This document shows positions 46,790 to 60,225 of a stretch of 64,000 nucleotides of DNA, piece by piece. Within the stretch, counting starts at the first letter, position 1; each line of letters begins with the position of its first letter. The notes beneath the pieces are model-generated. The model did no database searches, was not told the origin of the DNA, and saw only the letters and a program-made list of their open reading frames with translations. Source of the stretch: Rotaria sp. Silwood1 (taxonomy: Eukaryota; Rotifera; Eurotatoria; Philodinida; Philodinidae); NCBI GenBank assembly GCA_905250075.1, contig CAJNOP010000677.1:51289-115288 (forward strand), read 5' to 3'. A program made the translations under genes and the position numbers.

Positions 46790-49700
46790 TCATGGTTTCT
46801 TGATTGATGGTGTTTGAAGACCTTCGACGACTGATCGCAATTGCTGAATTTCATCGTGTATTGCATTGATTGTAGGACTAGAATAAACAATACATTGCAA
46901 AAACATAAAAATAGGATAGTAAACATTTACGACTTGGAAAATCGATCATAAATCCTTGAAAGGTTTAACTAATCCAAATAGTCACTATACGTATTCTGGA
47001 ATTTAGGAAAACGAAAAAAATGAAAACAGTTTTGTTTATGACAAGATGTACAATACGAGTGCTCATTGTGTTTTTTGTAAAAGTTCTAGTAGAAAACAAT
47101 TCATATAAATTGGTCTAGAATGATATTGGGTTGTCATCTACACTATTTATCTAGTATTCTGACAGCTCGAATAATTCAAACGTATTATCGGCAATGTTTT
47201 CAAACTTACCTTGGATTCACAATAAATTTGTTTTCTATCACTGATTTTGCATAGCTTTTCGTTGCTGCATTTTCAAACGAATCCCAACGATAGTTCATTA
47301 ATTTTTCGTTCTTTGGGATTATTTCTTTCAATGAGATAAAATATTATTTGACATTTATACTGTTTTCTATTTCTTACTGAAAAATTTTTCTTTTGTTGTC
47401 TGCGGTTCTTCATTATTATGATTATTATCATTGTGATTATGAGGTTTTATAAATTTAGAGAATATATGTGTTACCAAGTACCATATATGCGGTAAAATAG
47501 TTAGCGGTGGATACGAGAACAGAGGTTTTTCGAAATATTCACGTATCAATAGATATCGCTGATATTCCCAATAAAATGCTGTATTCACTTGAACGTTATT
47601 TATTGTAAAACTAAACAGTTAAGAAACAGCTTATATTGTCTAAAATATGAAATAAACTTACCCAAACGCAGCAATAAGAAGATTCAAGAGAAGTATACTG
47701 ATAAATAGCATATGGATTGCTAACAAAACATATGTAGCACTTGTTTGTGCAATGTAAGTTCTATTTTTATTTTCAGCCATTTCTATAAACAAAATGATAT
47801 ATCTCTAGGATTACTCTCAAAACACTACTTGCCCTCAAGAACTTTATCACTACCACCAAATAAAAATGAATAGGGAGGATAAAATATTTGACTAAATATG
47901 CCATAAATATTAAAATCGACTTTGTTATGCATGATCATAGCGCGCGAAACAACACCATAGGCAGTAATAAATACAAATATGATATATAAGAAAGAAGCTA
48001 AATCTCGTATCTAAATAACATGACAGTGGGTTATTTTTAAAGACTTCAGTGGAGCATTTACCATAGCTTTAATCATCAAAAGTTTAGGTCCAAGATAGTT
48101 GTGTGAAATCATAAATTTCAAAGATCGTAAGTACCACAATTCCAAATCAAATGCCATAATGATCCTTAGAATACTTCTTTTTGTGTTTTATTAAAATAAA
48201 TAGTAATATCTTACCTCGCAGTCGTTAATAAATGTGGCGTATTACCCATAGTATGTCGCATTATGATGCCAATATAAAATAGTGCGTATAAAGCAATATG
48301 AGACAATTTTGCCATTAATGATAGTAGTATTGATTCGACAACATATTCACACTCATACATGCTTGTTACAAATTTACTATATTTCTAAACAACAAATGTA
48401 ATGGCAGATAGATCTATGACAGCTAGTAGCTCAATAGAGGTGGGCAATTAAGCTTAATTTTAAATTAAGTTGACTTTTTCTACTTGATACTTCAAACTTA
48501 AATTTTAATTTTAATAGAAAAATTAACACTTAATTAATTTAAAATTAAGTGAAAAACTATAAGCGTGAGTGAAATACAGTTCACTTCTATTATTTTTGTT
48601 ATGAAAAGATTTTTTTTCAAACTGGTTATTGTTTAAAAAGTTTAAATAAAACCTTTTCGACATCCAGAAATCTGATTGCTCAATTTTTGACCAATCACAT
48701 TGTAGCAATGAATTTTCCTCTATTAATCAGAAAAAAACAAGAGGATTCTTAAGCTCATATGAAAAATGATCCCCATAAAGCCATAGCTCGACTCGATTCC
48801 GACTATGTTTCTTCTGGCTAATCGTGAAGCGAATCCCCTGCTGAAATCTGATCAGTCCAATATTTCATTTAGTCAGAATGGCAACAAACAGACCAGCAAT
48901 GTCCATTTTTGTTAGTCATGGATTACGAATTGAGAATAGATTTTATCACGAATTTCCAAAACTGAATTGTAGAATCTGACATTTTCATCTCAGAAATCTT
49001 TTTATCAAACTTTTTAAAATATTGTTATTTTTGAAGAAATTGGCTTGTGCTCCAGAAAATAAGTCCACAGTTAGTTGTATTTGCTTCACGATTATCAATT
49101 AATTACTTAACTATAAGTGAGTGAATTATGTTTAAAACTTCATACGTGAAATTAAGATTTAAGTTTTTTATTAATACTTAATTCTAAGAAATGAAGTTTA
49201 AAACGAAAATTTAATTTTGTAATATAAGGTGTTAAGTTATATTACTTAATTAAGTGACGTCATTAAGTCGAATCAGAAATAATGGTCCACTCCTACAGCT
49301 CAATGAATGGAAAGAACTACGCTCAAATTTATGTTGGTCAGCTCTTTTTGGTAAGCTCGATCTATTAATTAGTTCTTCTCACATGAACGATATCCGATCC
49401 ACAGCGAAGGGAAGATTTTCGCTTTGGTGGTGAGCGGAATACATCTGTAGTAAGTTCTGGAGAAATAAAACAACCAGCGACTACATATGAGTTATTGCAA
49501 AAAAGCTGGTCCCTCCCTTTTAGCTCACTCAAAAGAGCTGTTCACTTCGTACCCGCTTGTTTAAACGATAAGCAGCTATCGCACACCTACTGGCAGAAGG
49601 TTCGCGCTGACGCTAAAATTTACCTGACGAATATGTTCCAAAAGAATCGTTGTTACTGTGATGATCACAAAAATTTCTGTCCAATGAGGAAGTTTCTTAT

Positions 49701-52700
49701 CCATTGGTGGATCAAAATGATATAACATCATATAACTAAATGTAAGTAGTAACCACACGTTAGCAATCTGTGAAGAAATCAAAGTTAGAATACATGTAAA
49801 TATAGATTATGAGAAGAACACCCCTTACAAAGTCATAGATCATTTTGATCATTGGGGATTCGTGAAAGCTGATAAGTCGTTTTAAATATGAACGACATGT
49901 TAGTCTTTGTGAATAGCCAGAGGACATGGGATAGGTCACACCATAGGAATACAGTCTATATCGTCACCCTTTTTCATAAAATAGATACATAAAAAATGTC
50001 GCTTACTGTTCATCTTTATTCAATAGTAACTTCTCTTGCGGTTCTTCGTTAGTCAATAGTAACTGTTCTACCGGTTCTTCTTTATCCAATGGCGATTGTT
50101 CTTCCGGCCCTTCTTGTTGTTGATTACGGTATATAACATAGAAGGGTGCAAGAACACCAAAACTTAACAAACCAAGAATAATCATTGGCTTTTCGGCAGC
50201 ATTATGATTGGTTTCATCAAGTTTGTCGTACCATGCTTCATTCATAACTCGTTCAAAACCAGCTGTCAATAAAAATTTCTTACTTTTAGCTGATACTGCA
50301 ACCTAAGAGAAAAGAAGGATAACTACTATCCGTTTAAAAATCTAGTGCGCATCACTGTTTTTTAAATAACTCAAGAACACAACGAGCTAGAGACCTGTGA
50401 TTTTCACTACTCGATAGGCGAAACAGGAGGACGTCCTTTTCTCAGATGATGTGTCAGGCGATATCCTTTTAGAACTACTCATCTTTGAAAAACATCGAAA
50501 AGAATGCATGAGAATGACCTTCCATCCAGATAAACTTTCCAGTTTGATCTTTGATTTAGATAGAGGAACTTGAGATCTATAGTTTAAGATACAATGTAGT
50601 CTCTTCCTTTTCCTTACGTTTTTATCGACATGTTGAGCTCTTATGATAAAAATGCAAAAATATAGCAAAAAAGCAGCAAAATTCCCTATTATTTGAGCAT
50701 GTGAATACATGGTTCCATTTGATCAACGTTAGAATGTAATAAGAAAAGTATTTGCATCGTATCTTAAACTATAAACCTCAAGTTCCTCTATCTAAATCAA
50801 AGATCAAACTGGAAATTTCATCTGGATGGAAGGTCACTTTCATGCATTCTTTTCCATGTTTTTCAAAGATGAGTACTTTCAAAAGGATTTTCCTTGATAT
50901 ATTGTGTGAGAAAAAGACATCCCCCTGTTCCATTTATCGATTGATGAAAATCGCAGGTCTCTAGCTCGTTGTGTTCTTGAGTTATTTAAAAAACAGTGAT
51001 GCACACTAGATTTTGAAACGGATAGTAGCGTAGCAAACGACATAGTTTCAATCTCACATACTTGCGCACATGTTACGTTACCAAAGAGTGGTATCTGTCG
51101 TAGAATGAGTTCACAGGCTTTTGCTTCATTATACTTATAACAAGTATCGATGCACTTTACTGCATATAATTCAAATTCGTCTGCTATATTCTTCCATTTT
51201 TCTCTGTATTGAATAATGTTCGTATATTGTGAAAATTTTGTGAATATTTTTGATGCAATGAGTGAAGCACAGATTCTTGGTTTCAAATGAACTAGTAGTA
51301 CTTTAGCTAGTTCGACATGACCCATAAATACAGACCATAGAAACAGATCTCGTAGTTTATGTTGTTGGGAATAGTTTTTGTCATCTTCTAAAGAAGGTAT
51401 CCATAAACAAAGATACCGGCGCAAATGTCCCCCGTGATAATTTGGTTTCCAACAGCATCTACAAATTTTTTGAATGACTTTGTCACACGTGCCTTTGAGA
51501 CTAGTCAAAATACGCTTTCGGTCTCTTTGCTTTCTTTCTGAATACAAAGGCTGGAAAAAGAAACCGATACACTCTTCGCAGAGTGAATCAATAACAGTCA
51601 ATGATTTAGGTTTCACTCTCTCTTTCCCGTTCAATGTGGAGGAGAGATATTGTTTCTAAAATATGAATAACTGATAGTTTTCTAAGCCGATCTTTAGTGA
51701 AAGGTATATACCGCATGCGGTTTGTTCCAGCTATCTTGATAGAATTGTAAGATGTGACTTTGCTTTAACTCTTGCAAAATATCATATTGCGGTCGAAGTA
51801 AATAATCAACCACCATAGGTTTGTTACTTTTGATTGAAGTAATAAAATGTTCAACCAACATAGATTTATTATTATCGACTGAAGTGATAGAATGTTTTCC
51901 AATTTCACAAGAATGCTAATAATAAAATTTGAAAGTTTCTATGAAGTTACACAAATAAGAAAATGTGAATCTTGTAATATGTTTCGTAAATAAAGGATTT
52001 AGTATCGATCTGACAAACCGATATAAAGTTTAATGAGATGAGCTTGACTAGGATTGAGGTCGAGTCTAAAGTGATTCTTTCATGATTAGGATAGATACTG
52101 AGCCTGTGATCAGAACCATTTTTCTATCTTTTATCTATTTTTGCGGACTAAAGTTAAGTGGAGAAGTATCGGATCCATTTTAAGTCCGAAAAATTTGCCG
52201 AAGAAACAACCTCTTCCTAGAATTTTCTTCCAGATTAATTAAGTTTGTAAACCTCTCGAATTTTATCAAAAGAAGAAGACTATTCTAGAAAGAAGGAAGA
52301 CGTATAAGATTACAAATTCGTTTACCATTTCTTTTCGACGTAACGTTCTGGAATAGATGTGAAATAGTAGATTTCAAGAATACAAATATTTTGATTCTGT
52401 GTGGATATATTTCAATGTCATATTATAGAAAGTTTGACTTTCATTTTATGCAGCATCCTCATGCCGTTTTTATGATACATTGTTTCTTGTAAACTGAACA
52501 GAGTTTATTCTAGAATTCTGAAAATACATGATAAAATTGAGATGTAATAGTGTATTGAACAATTTGCACAATAAGCAACTCAGAAGCTCAATACCCTGTA
52601 TTCTTGAAAGTTATTGGCTGCTCATTGACTAAACAAATCAAAATAGCATGTAATTTTATTAGTATTTCAACGCTATCTTAAGAGCGGAGCAATGGATATT

Positions 52701-55564
52701 CATGACTCTTTCTGATGTAACTCGAAGTTTGAGAAACCTACACGATGACTTAAGTTAGTGAGGAGCGCTATATTGACCAAACTGATTATGATTAAAAAAC
52801 GTAGTTGTATCATGATGGAAAGTGATAAAATCGGATCAATCCAATGACAATATTCATAAACGTTAAGGTAAAATCGATTACGTGTACTTTTGAAGTTTTA
52901 TATATCCTAGTCAAGCAAAATCACATTTCAATGAACACAATGATCAAAATCACGATGCACGAACAAAAGGGAGTAATAAGACGAACGATCTCTTTTTTGG
53001 TCCTCGCTAATTCTTATAGCCAATCATTTTTATCTTATAATCTGTCAGCAAACATTACAATACTAAATCTCTATCTTTATATTGGTAAAATGATTTTTTG
53101 GAGTTGTCTTTTTGACTGCGTAGAATTGGAGGCGAAACGAAAGCAAGTCAATATGATCATGAATTATTCTCGTGAGCAACGATGTAGATTCATATGATAA
53201 AAGTTTAGAAAATCGACCAACCTCTCTTGGTTCTTCTTCTTTAATATCTTTGAGCACTTGCTTTACTCCTTCTAATGAATTCCATTTAATCGATAGACCT
53301 AGTAAGGTTTTTAGATTTTCTTGTGAATCATTCTGATTTACAGACAGATCTTGAGATTTGTTTTGGGTTTTCGTACCAATCATTTTGTAGTCTTAATGTA
53401 TCAGTAATGACATTTGATTTACTCATGTCTCCTAAGAATTAACTTACGTTTGAAAATCGAATTGAATATCGTTTCGGCAACATTAATATCTTTGTCTAAC
53501 GAGTAAACATTCAAAAGGTGACGGTTTTTCATGTCCATAATCTTGGCTATTTCGCTTGTACAAAGGTCATAATCATAAGGTTTAAATGAAGCATCTGAGT
53601 TACTCTCATCATTTTGAAATTGTTTTTTTAATCGATCATCGATTTCATCGTTTCTTGGAGTACTAAAATTTTGAGCATGTTCTTGTGAAAATTATAAAAA
53701 GTTTTCTCTTACCAATTAGGATTTTGTTTCAGCAAATCACTTAATACATCAGCCATTCTACCGCTACCCTGAGAGAATATAAAACAAAAGTTAAAATACT
53801 TAGTTAAAGTTATATATCTCTTTCTTACGTCCATAATCACAACAGGACGCTTTTCTTTCAAATCATTCAGTATTACTTGCAATGTGTTGGGACCCCCTTC
53901 AACGATCACTGTTACCGCATAGCCTCAAAACCGAAAAACAACGTGAGGAAGACATTGCATTATTATATTATTATGTTCTCACATTGGCTTTTATTTTTGC
54001 ATGCCTCTTTTACGAACATATGTCGCTGATGATCGCCTAAATAACCAGACATTTGACCATCATCAAACAATAGCATATATTTATGGTGTATTTCTATTGT
54101 GTTAGAATCAGTCGTTTCCAATAGTTCTTGAGGAAATTCATAGGCTTCTTCGTGTGCATCATAATTTGTGCCACCTTGCTGGTGCGTAAACTAAAAGAGA
54201 ACAGAACTATTATCCTCTGAATCTTTTCTCAATTAACTACTGTACTTTTCCCAATAACAGATCTCTGGTTCTTGCAGTTAGAGTTCCCCATTTTGCTAAA
54301 CCAATACTGACTACGTCCTTTGAACGGTCATTTAACATCCGGTCTTTTAATATCGCTTCGCCAACCAATCTGGCAACACCATGGTTTAAACCAGTAGTCA
54401 ATATCCATCCATCTTCAGAAAAAAGAACGTTAATCTGCCGATGAAACTACAGTTATGTATTAAGCTTTTCGCGCGTTTAAACTCGTAAGCTTTCGTTTAG
54501 ATTTTCATATCTTCGCTATAATCCTTTTCATTATTTTAATACTAAGATTGTTTCTTTATTCCTGCAATCGATGTAAAAAGCAGTAGGCCTATCTATCTCT
54601 GTACTTTTTCATTCATAATTATGCTACTAGTAGTGTTCGACTCCGATTGAATCACTAACATAGTGTTTGACCTCGGATCGAATCAAGTTGGCTCAGAACA
54701 AGTCGATCGATGTCGAGGTTTACATAAGAAAAATACGACTTATAGATGCGATGGAAACCTTGTTCTCGTCAATTTTGTCAGTATTTGTGCAGATACATTA
54801 AAAAACACTTAACCTCTGAAACAACTTGCTTCAATTGGTCAAAAGTATATTTAAGGTCTAGTTGAGTGAAGTCATCAAAAAAAATGTAGCTCTCCTATCG
54901 AATCGGATCGAATTGGATTAAGTCATGATGAAGTCGAATCAGAAAATCTTGATATACGTCGGACTCTAATAGATAGGTGTGTTTATCTTTTTTTTCCTCA
55001 CACTCAGATAAAAATTAAACATTACCAGCAACTGTAGTTGCTTCAATAATACCACGCATGAATTCCTTCTCCAAACGTTCGTTCATTTTAAAATTTTTTG
55101 CACCACCATAAATACTTATTATTAGGCCTGGTTTTCGGTTGCAATCCGTACATATCAAATTGTAAAGTTTTTCAGCCGATGCTTTGAAATCACAACGAAT
55201 ACACTACACAAAAAGAAAAACTTGCATCTGTGGATGGAGAATATATTCTTACTACCTTAGTTAAGCGGGATTCATATGGATTGCACAAAATACCAAAATT
55301 TTTTGTATCTTCTATTGGTTTTGAACAACTTAAATAATTCCACCTATCATTACTTGGTGATATAGGTGGTGATTCAGATAGATTTTCGTAGCTGTGTGAT
55401 CTTCTCAAACGACCACAACCACATGTGTCGTTTTGTTGTTGTTGCAGTAGCGCTTGTTGTAATTGTTGTTGTTTACTATATAGGATACAAGTGCGACGTT
55501 GTTTCAAATCCAACTTTGATATACCATCATGCCACTTTTCATACGAGGCTTTATGAGACGACAT
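46790..55564 (-). CDS. TRPM-type cation channel, 20 exons
   Basis: Exons (minus): 55253-55564, 55026-55203, 54246-54412, 53983-54190, 53829-53923, 53713-53768, 53448-53662, 53222-53391, 51712-51915, 51062-51655, 50007-50302, 49829-49904, 49624-49767, ~48214-48384, 48062-48164, 47833-48010, 47662-47782, 47378-47610, 47210-47324 and 46790-46877. Phases join throughout, giving about 1240 aa. A Gln-rich N-terminus precedes the TRPM homology region (GLIISIYGGAKNF, WILTTGLNHGVARLVGEAIL, VIVEGGPNTLQVIL, GSGRMADVL) and a helical region (LRDLFLWSVFMGHVELAKVL). The membrane part has S1-S2 (IILGLLSFGVLAPFYVIY; VWLLLTFSYMMLYHF), S3, S4 (TTARIIMAFDLELWYLRSL; NYLGPKLLMIKAM), S5-pore (YPPYSFLFGGSD) and S6 (LLAIHMLFISILLLNLLIAA). 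A TRP-helix-like FYWEYQRYLLIREYFEKP follows. No kinase or NUDT9 domain is present. Ion selectivity is unknown. Confidence 0.88.
48435..49295. mobile_element. Non-autonomous hAT-like element in TRPM intron
   Basis: The 861-bp element has ends TAGAGGTGGGCAATTAAG (left) and, read inward, TAGGAGTGGACCATTA (right), 12 of 16 positions matching. Flanking octamers TAGCTCAA (48427-48434) and CAGCTCAA (49296-49303) match at 7 of 8, a good hAT-type duplication. TTAATTAAG-rich subterminal repeats occur at both ends. A 61-codon minus frame (48523-48708; CDWSKIEQSDFWMSKR) is not recognisable as transposase. Confidence 0.75.
50323..51028. mobile_element. Foldback element in TRPM intron
   Basis: The arms, about 50323-50597 and 50754-51028, are inverted copies of each other at roughly 85-90% identity by eye. 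They start CTACTATCCGTTT and are separated by 156 bp. Short frames in both arms are mirror images and not genes. No convincing target duplication was found. The element lies wholly within the intron between TRPM exons ending at 51062 and starting at 50302. Confidence 0.75.
51916..53221. other. Long TRPM intron (1.3 kb), no element recognised
   Basis: AT-rich, between the exons ending 53222 and starting 51915. A 117-codon plus frame crosses the exon at 53222 on the opposite strand and looks accidental. Confidence 0.5.
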
Positions 55565-56640
55565 CTAACAAGTAGCTTTCTAAAAAAGAAAAAATATATA
55601 TTGAAAGTTTCGAGAATCACAACTACAAAATCAGACTTATAGTTTGTCTCAAAGCACGAAATTTAGGTTCGAATTTCATTCATTTTCCAAGCATATAAAA
55701 TTGTCTTGAGAAGAAAACACTACTAACAAAGACCAGGGGGTTTTAATAAACACTTGATTTTTTTAAAATTCAACGGTAGGATCCAGTAAAAGCAATTATA
55801 TCTTTGAACAGATCTTGCTTGGATGCATATAGTCATATTGTTTTTTTTCTGCTCAAAATATAATTGAGCATGAATTAGTAAACTATTGGATTCGAACACG
55901 TGTTCTTATAAGTACGTCCACTACTACACCTGTACACCATCCTCAATCGCTACCTACAGCGAGAGCCGAGTAAAAACTGGCATTTGAGGTTGAGACTCAC
56001 TTATTGCAGCAATTTTATCTATGCTATCGACTCATCACTAACTTAGATAGTTGCATTATGGTCTGGCGAAAATTCGTTTCTTGCGCTTAGTTGTGTTCAT
56101 TGTCATTGTTATAGTAACAAAACTGCAATGCATAGCGTCAGCAAGATCATTAATTTATATGCTAACCAAGGGAGACAAAGCTGATTCGGGATCCTGCGCA
56201 TTCTATAGATCCTTTTGGATTCTTTTGGATCCTTTTGGATCCTGTCAGATGCTACTAGGGCCTTATAAAAACTTTCTGACATTCTCAGGATCCTATTTAT
56301 TAGCCAAGACCCTCATTAGTCACTTCAATTAGTTTCTAATGTCTCACCGGTTCGTACAGTATGAGCTCTTAACAACTTCTGCTGTATTTTTTCTCACTCC
56401 CGGGGCGAAAAAGGTGGGTTGATTTCTGCAGAAAAGTATCGAAAATCGTCGGAAGTGGAAGCAGTATTCCCATTGGAGATTTGCTGGACTTGTTTCAGTG
56501 GATCGCAGGCACAACCTTGTGCCTTCCAGCAGGAAACGGTTGGAATTCATTGGAAAAATCCGAAGAACTTTCCGATCGAATTACTGCTTCCAGTTCCGGC
56601 GATTTCCTGACTGATCTCAAGTTATAGAGATACATCAATA
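55565..56640. other. Intergenic upstream of TRPM gene, with a 10-bp minisatellite
   Basis: It contains a short degenerate 10-bp tandem repeat at about 56205-56260 (units like GGATCCTTTT). Frames at 56344-56610 on both strands are not recognised. The TRPM promoter must lie near 55565-55750. Confidence 0.4.
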
Positions 56641-57560
56641 CCGATTCCAGTCAATCTGAATTCTTGGAATTGAAATTGACCAGGATTATTCTAGAACTAA
56701 CAACATCTGGTCTGAAATTGCCTATGATTAGTTGTTAGTCACACCCTTCGGTCCTTATCACCTATTATATGAAGGTATCTTTCGGTACTCAAGTCCTGTT
56801 TTATGGAAATATCTTGAAATTCTCAAGAATATTGCAAGAAGGTAGCTTTAGGTCCTTATCTCTTACTATATGAAAGTAGCATTAGGTCAGAAGAGGATGC
56901 AACCATCTTAAACTTCAATACCAATACGAAGTGGCACCGATGGCATTGAATAGCTACTTTGCACCAGAAAATCAAACTTGCAAATTTGAAAGAACTGATG
57001 ATAGATTGGAATTCCTCTAACCCACAATAATTTGATTGTACTTTATTAAAAATCCTTATATTCGAAGAACGTCCTCTCCTAGATGAAAAAACTCATAAAT
57101 CGGAAAATTTTGAGACATTGATTTTAAATTTTTCATTTTTTCGTCAAGGAAAGGCTCTTTATCGAGTATAGGGGCGTTTTAAGGTTTGATGAAAGTCTTG
57201 AACGATCTAAGAGTTCCAATCTATCATCGGTTTCAGAAAATTTTAAGTGTGATTGTCCTTTTTACACTACCGATTCAATACCTATAATACCATTTGGTAT
57301 CAGTATTGCAAGTATTAGCATGGTTCCATCCTTCACCTGATTTAAGCTTAGCTCCATAGAACAGTTTGAGAGTCTAAGGGCACTACTATATAGCAGGAGA
57401 TAAGGACAAAAGAGTGTGACTAAGAACGTATCGTTGTCAATTGTATGTCGGATTTTGCCAGTTCCAGATCGATCCTCCTCAACACCAATCAATTTCAATT
57501 GCACACTCAGTGAAATCCAACCAATCCTAAGCATTGGAATTGACTAAAATTGGAATTGGT
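56640..57560. repeat. Imperfect ~900-bp palindrome
   Basis: Inverted similarity is centred near 57110. For example GATGATAGATTGGAATTCC (about 56999) pairs with GGAACTC...CCAATCTATCATC near 57220. CACCTATTATATGAAGG-type phrases on the left pair with the ACTATATAGCAGGAGATAAG region (about 57385) on the right. Looks like a decayed foldback transposon; no coding capacity. Confidence 0.5.
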
Positions 57561-59781
57561 GCATCTCCACACTAAATATCTAGGTTTTGATGACATTTAC
57601 AGTCAAAAGAATTACAAAGGTTAATAAGTAATGTCACGGGATCAAACACGTCTCAATAGTTAGAAAAGACAATGTTTATGATCTAGTTATGCTTTGAAAA
57701 GGCTTGATAAATAAATTTTAGTATAATGCTTTTCTTTTTGGAACATGAACAGTTACCTATACCAGTCTTTTATTGATCGATGCACGCACAATTAGACTAT
57801 TTGTTCATTATTTTTGGATCGACAAAGCATATTATTCTTATTTTAAATTCATTTTATCTTCAAAACTCATGCTGTTTTCAATACGTGAGAAGAATTGAAG
57901 ACTTTTATCGACATTTCAAGAAAAGGGAGCAAAGTGTTGACTAAATATTACTAAAATCTTAGCTCTTTAACTCATCATTTTCAGGTTACGCAAATAGTAT
58001 CCTTGGCTATTCGTTTCTAAAACAAACATTAGTTATTCTAACACTTATTAACAACAACGTCATTTCACACAGTAGCAAAGGACTGCAACCCTATTGAGCG
58101 TTCATAAAAGTTGTTGATAATCTAATAGAATTTCAGCAACCAAAATGACCGATAAACAGCAATCATAAGTTTAGTCTTCACCTTCTTTTCCGACTTACCA
58201 TTAAGTGCTGTATTAAAACGAAACCTATGAAATTCGCGTGGGCGAAAGTTTTTAAAAATCGCCACATACCAGGGTCTGTTGAAGGTGTTATCGAATATCT
58301 TTTATTAATTATGAAGAAATCCTTAATTTTCTGATTTTGCACTGACATTGTATTGTATTCCTATAAACCCTATTGGATTGTTTTGGATTCTTTCGTATCC
58401 TACGGATCTATTTCGATTCTTCTGGATTCTATGGATCCTTTTGGATCCTATCGGCTCCTGTGGATTCTGTCCGATTCTTTTGGAACCTAGGATCCGAAAG
58501 GATCCACTTTTTCCTTCTTGAAATTAGTTCAATCTATAGATCGATGAAACTCTGCTTAGAGATGCATCTCAAGGATACCTCCCCAGGTCAAAGTTCGAAA
58601 ATTTTTTTTCTCTTAGAGATCTGATACCTAGAGATGCGACATCTCTATTAGAGATCTGTTTATGGATGTAGTATCTCTTACTCTGCATGATAAGACATTG
58701 AATTTCTTATTGCGAGTCAGGTTTTTATGGGCTAGTTACTGCAATAGTTGACTGAAATCGCTTGTTTGTATCAGATATCTTTCGAGATCTCTAAGATCCC
58801 CCATTTTTTAGATTTGTTACACTGCTGAACTTTTGGGAATTCCACTGTAACAACTGTAGTTTATGCCTTCTCTCATCGACTTCTAAAACTTAGTATTTTT
58901 GTTGTTTAATAACACTCACTTATTGAAGTTTATGCAAAGAGGAGATTTCAGAATTCAATCTATCTTCCAGTTTCGTGCTCATTTTTAATTCTCTACCGTT
59001 GTACTTTCACATGTATAGGCTAAGTCAGTTCTCTAGAGCTTTGCAGAAAGATGCTGATTTTTATTGTTCATAACATTGAATCTTTGAAAATCTTTTCCAG
59101 AGCACCTCTCATGCTGTAATTTATCTCTCGAGCCGATACTCGTTTTTCATTGTTCAATGCTCCACCGAAAGAATTCCTATCCATTTTTTATTTGGGATAA
59201 CACGGTCTTAGTGACGCTCATCGTATTGGAGTTGTGAGGATGAGGAAATGTTCTTCGTGATCTGCGATAACGCGACAACAGCTTGCTGCTGCTTATGGAT
59301 GCTCGAGAATACTACTGATGAGTAATATAATAAGGGCTTATTTCAGCACGAACCATTGCTCTCAGAAACTGGTCATAATAGTGAGAAGTGGCAGTATTCA
59401 ACGACTTCAGAACTGTTGGGAAACCCTAGAAACTCTTGGAATCATAGGAACTCTTGAAGCCCTGGGAAGTTCAAGAATTCTTGGAGTCCTTGGAACGCTT
59501 GAGTTCAAACAAGTGAGCTCGACACGTACGCTCGAAATTTCGAGCTGACTGCCGCATCCACATTTTACCAATCATACCGATTCATCTTTACCATTTAGCA
59601 TAGATGGGTGTTTCCAAAGCTGAAAATATGTTATCAGTATCATACGTATTCTAGGTAATTAATAATTAATTAACTTTTAGTTAATTAGTGCTCAATGAAT
59701 AAGTACTCAACTAATTAGTACTCATCCTAATTAGTATTCAGTTAAGTAATGCATTATCACTCATGTAATGGATAAGACCTA
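57561..59781. other. Gene-poor stretch with short degenerate minisatellites
   Basis: A GGATTCTTTT / GGATCCTATC repeat of 10-11 bp lies at about 58370-58505. An ACTCTTGGAA-like repeat lies at about 59395-59510. No supported gene. Confidence 0.45.
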
Positions 59782-60225
59782 TTCTATGAGAATATCCATA
59801 AGTTCCCAAGCAATATCCTATGAGGCATCCCCGGGTCTTCTAGCCCTATCTATGAGAGGACCTAGAGATTCTCAAGCCTTATTTCAAGTGGTATCCGTAG
59901 ATTCTCGAACCCTATCACAAAGGTTCTCAACCTCTATCTTATGAGTGATCCATAGATCCTCAACCTCTATCCCAAGGGGCATTCAAAGATCTTAACCTTA
60001 TTCTACGAGGGACACAAAGGCTACCAAGCTCTATCCCAAGAAATTCTCGTAGGTCCTCAAGCCTATTTTAAGAAGTATCCAAAGGTGCTGAATCCCTATT
60101 CAATAAGGCGACCGATAGATCCTCAAGCTCTGTCCTATGAGGAAACTTGTAGATCTTTAAGTCCTTCCCTACAAGATGATCTATAGGTCCCCAAACTCTG
60201 TTCCGGGAGACATGTCCACAGTCTT
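59782..60225 (-). repeat. 34-bp degenerate minisatellite, locus 2 (reverse orientation)
   Basis: About 13 units run in reverse orientation relative to locus 1. Units read CTATGAGAATATCCATAAG then TTCCCAAGCAATATC; spacing of 34 bp is clear for the first three, later units carry indels. Confidence 0.75.

Noticed and set aside
50387-50964. Paired frames on opposite strands
   Set aside because: They are mirror copies within the foldback element 50323-51028, not genes.
54631-54968. Possible hAT-like element in a TRPM intron (TAGTGTTCGAC / TAGAGTCCGAC ends)
   Set aside because: End similarity is only 9 of 11 and flanking octamers match at 3 of 8, so it is too weak to call.
55870-55960. Possible tRNA on the minus strand (TTCGAATCC-like T-arm)
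   Set aside because: The GTTCGAATCCAA phrase is present, but I could not build acceptor, D and anticodon stems with matching pairs.
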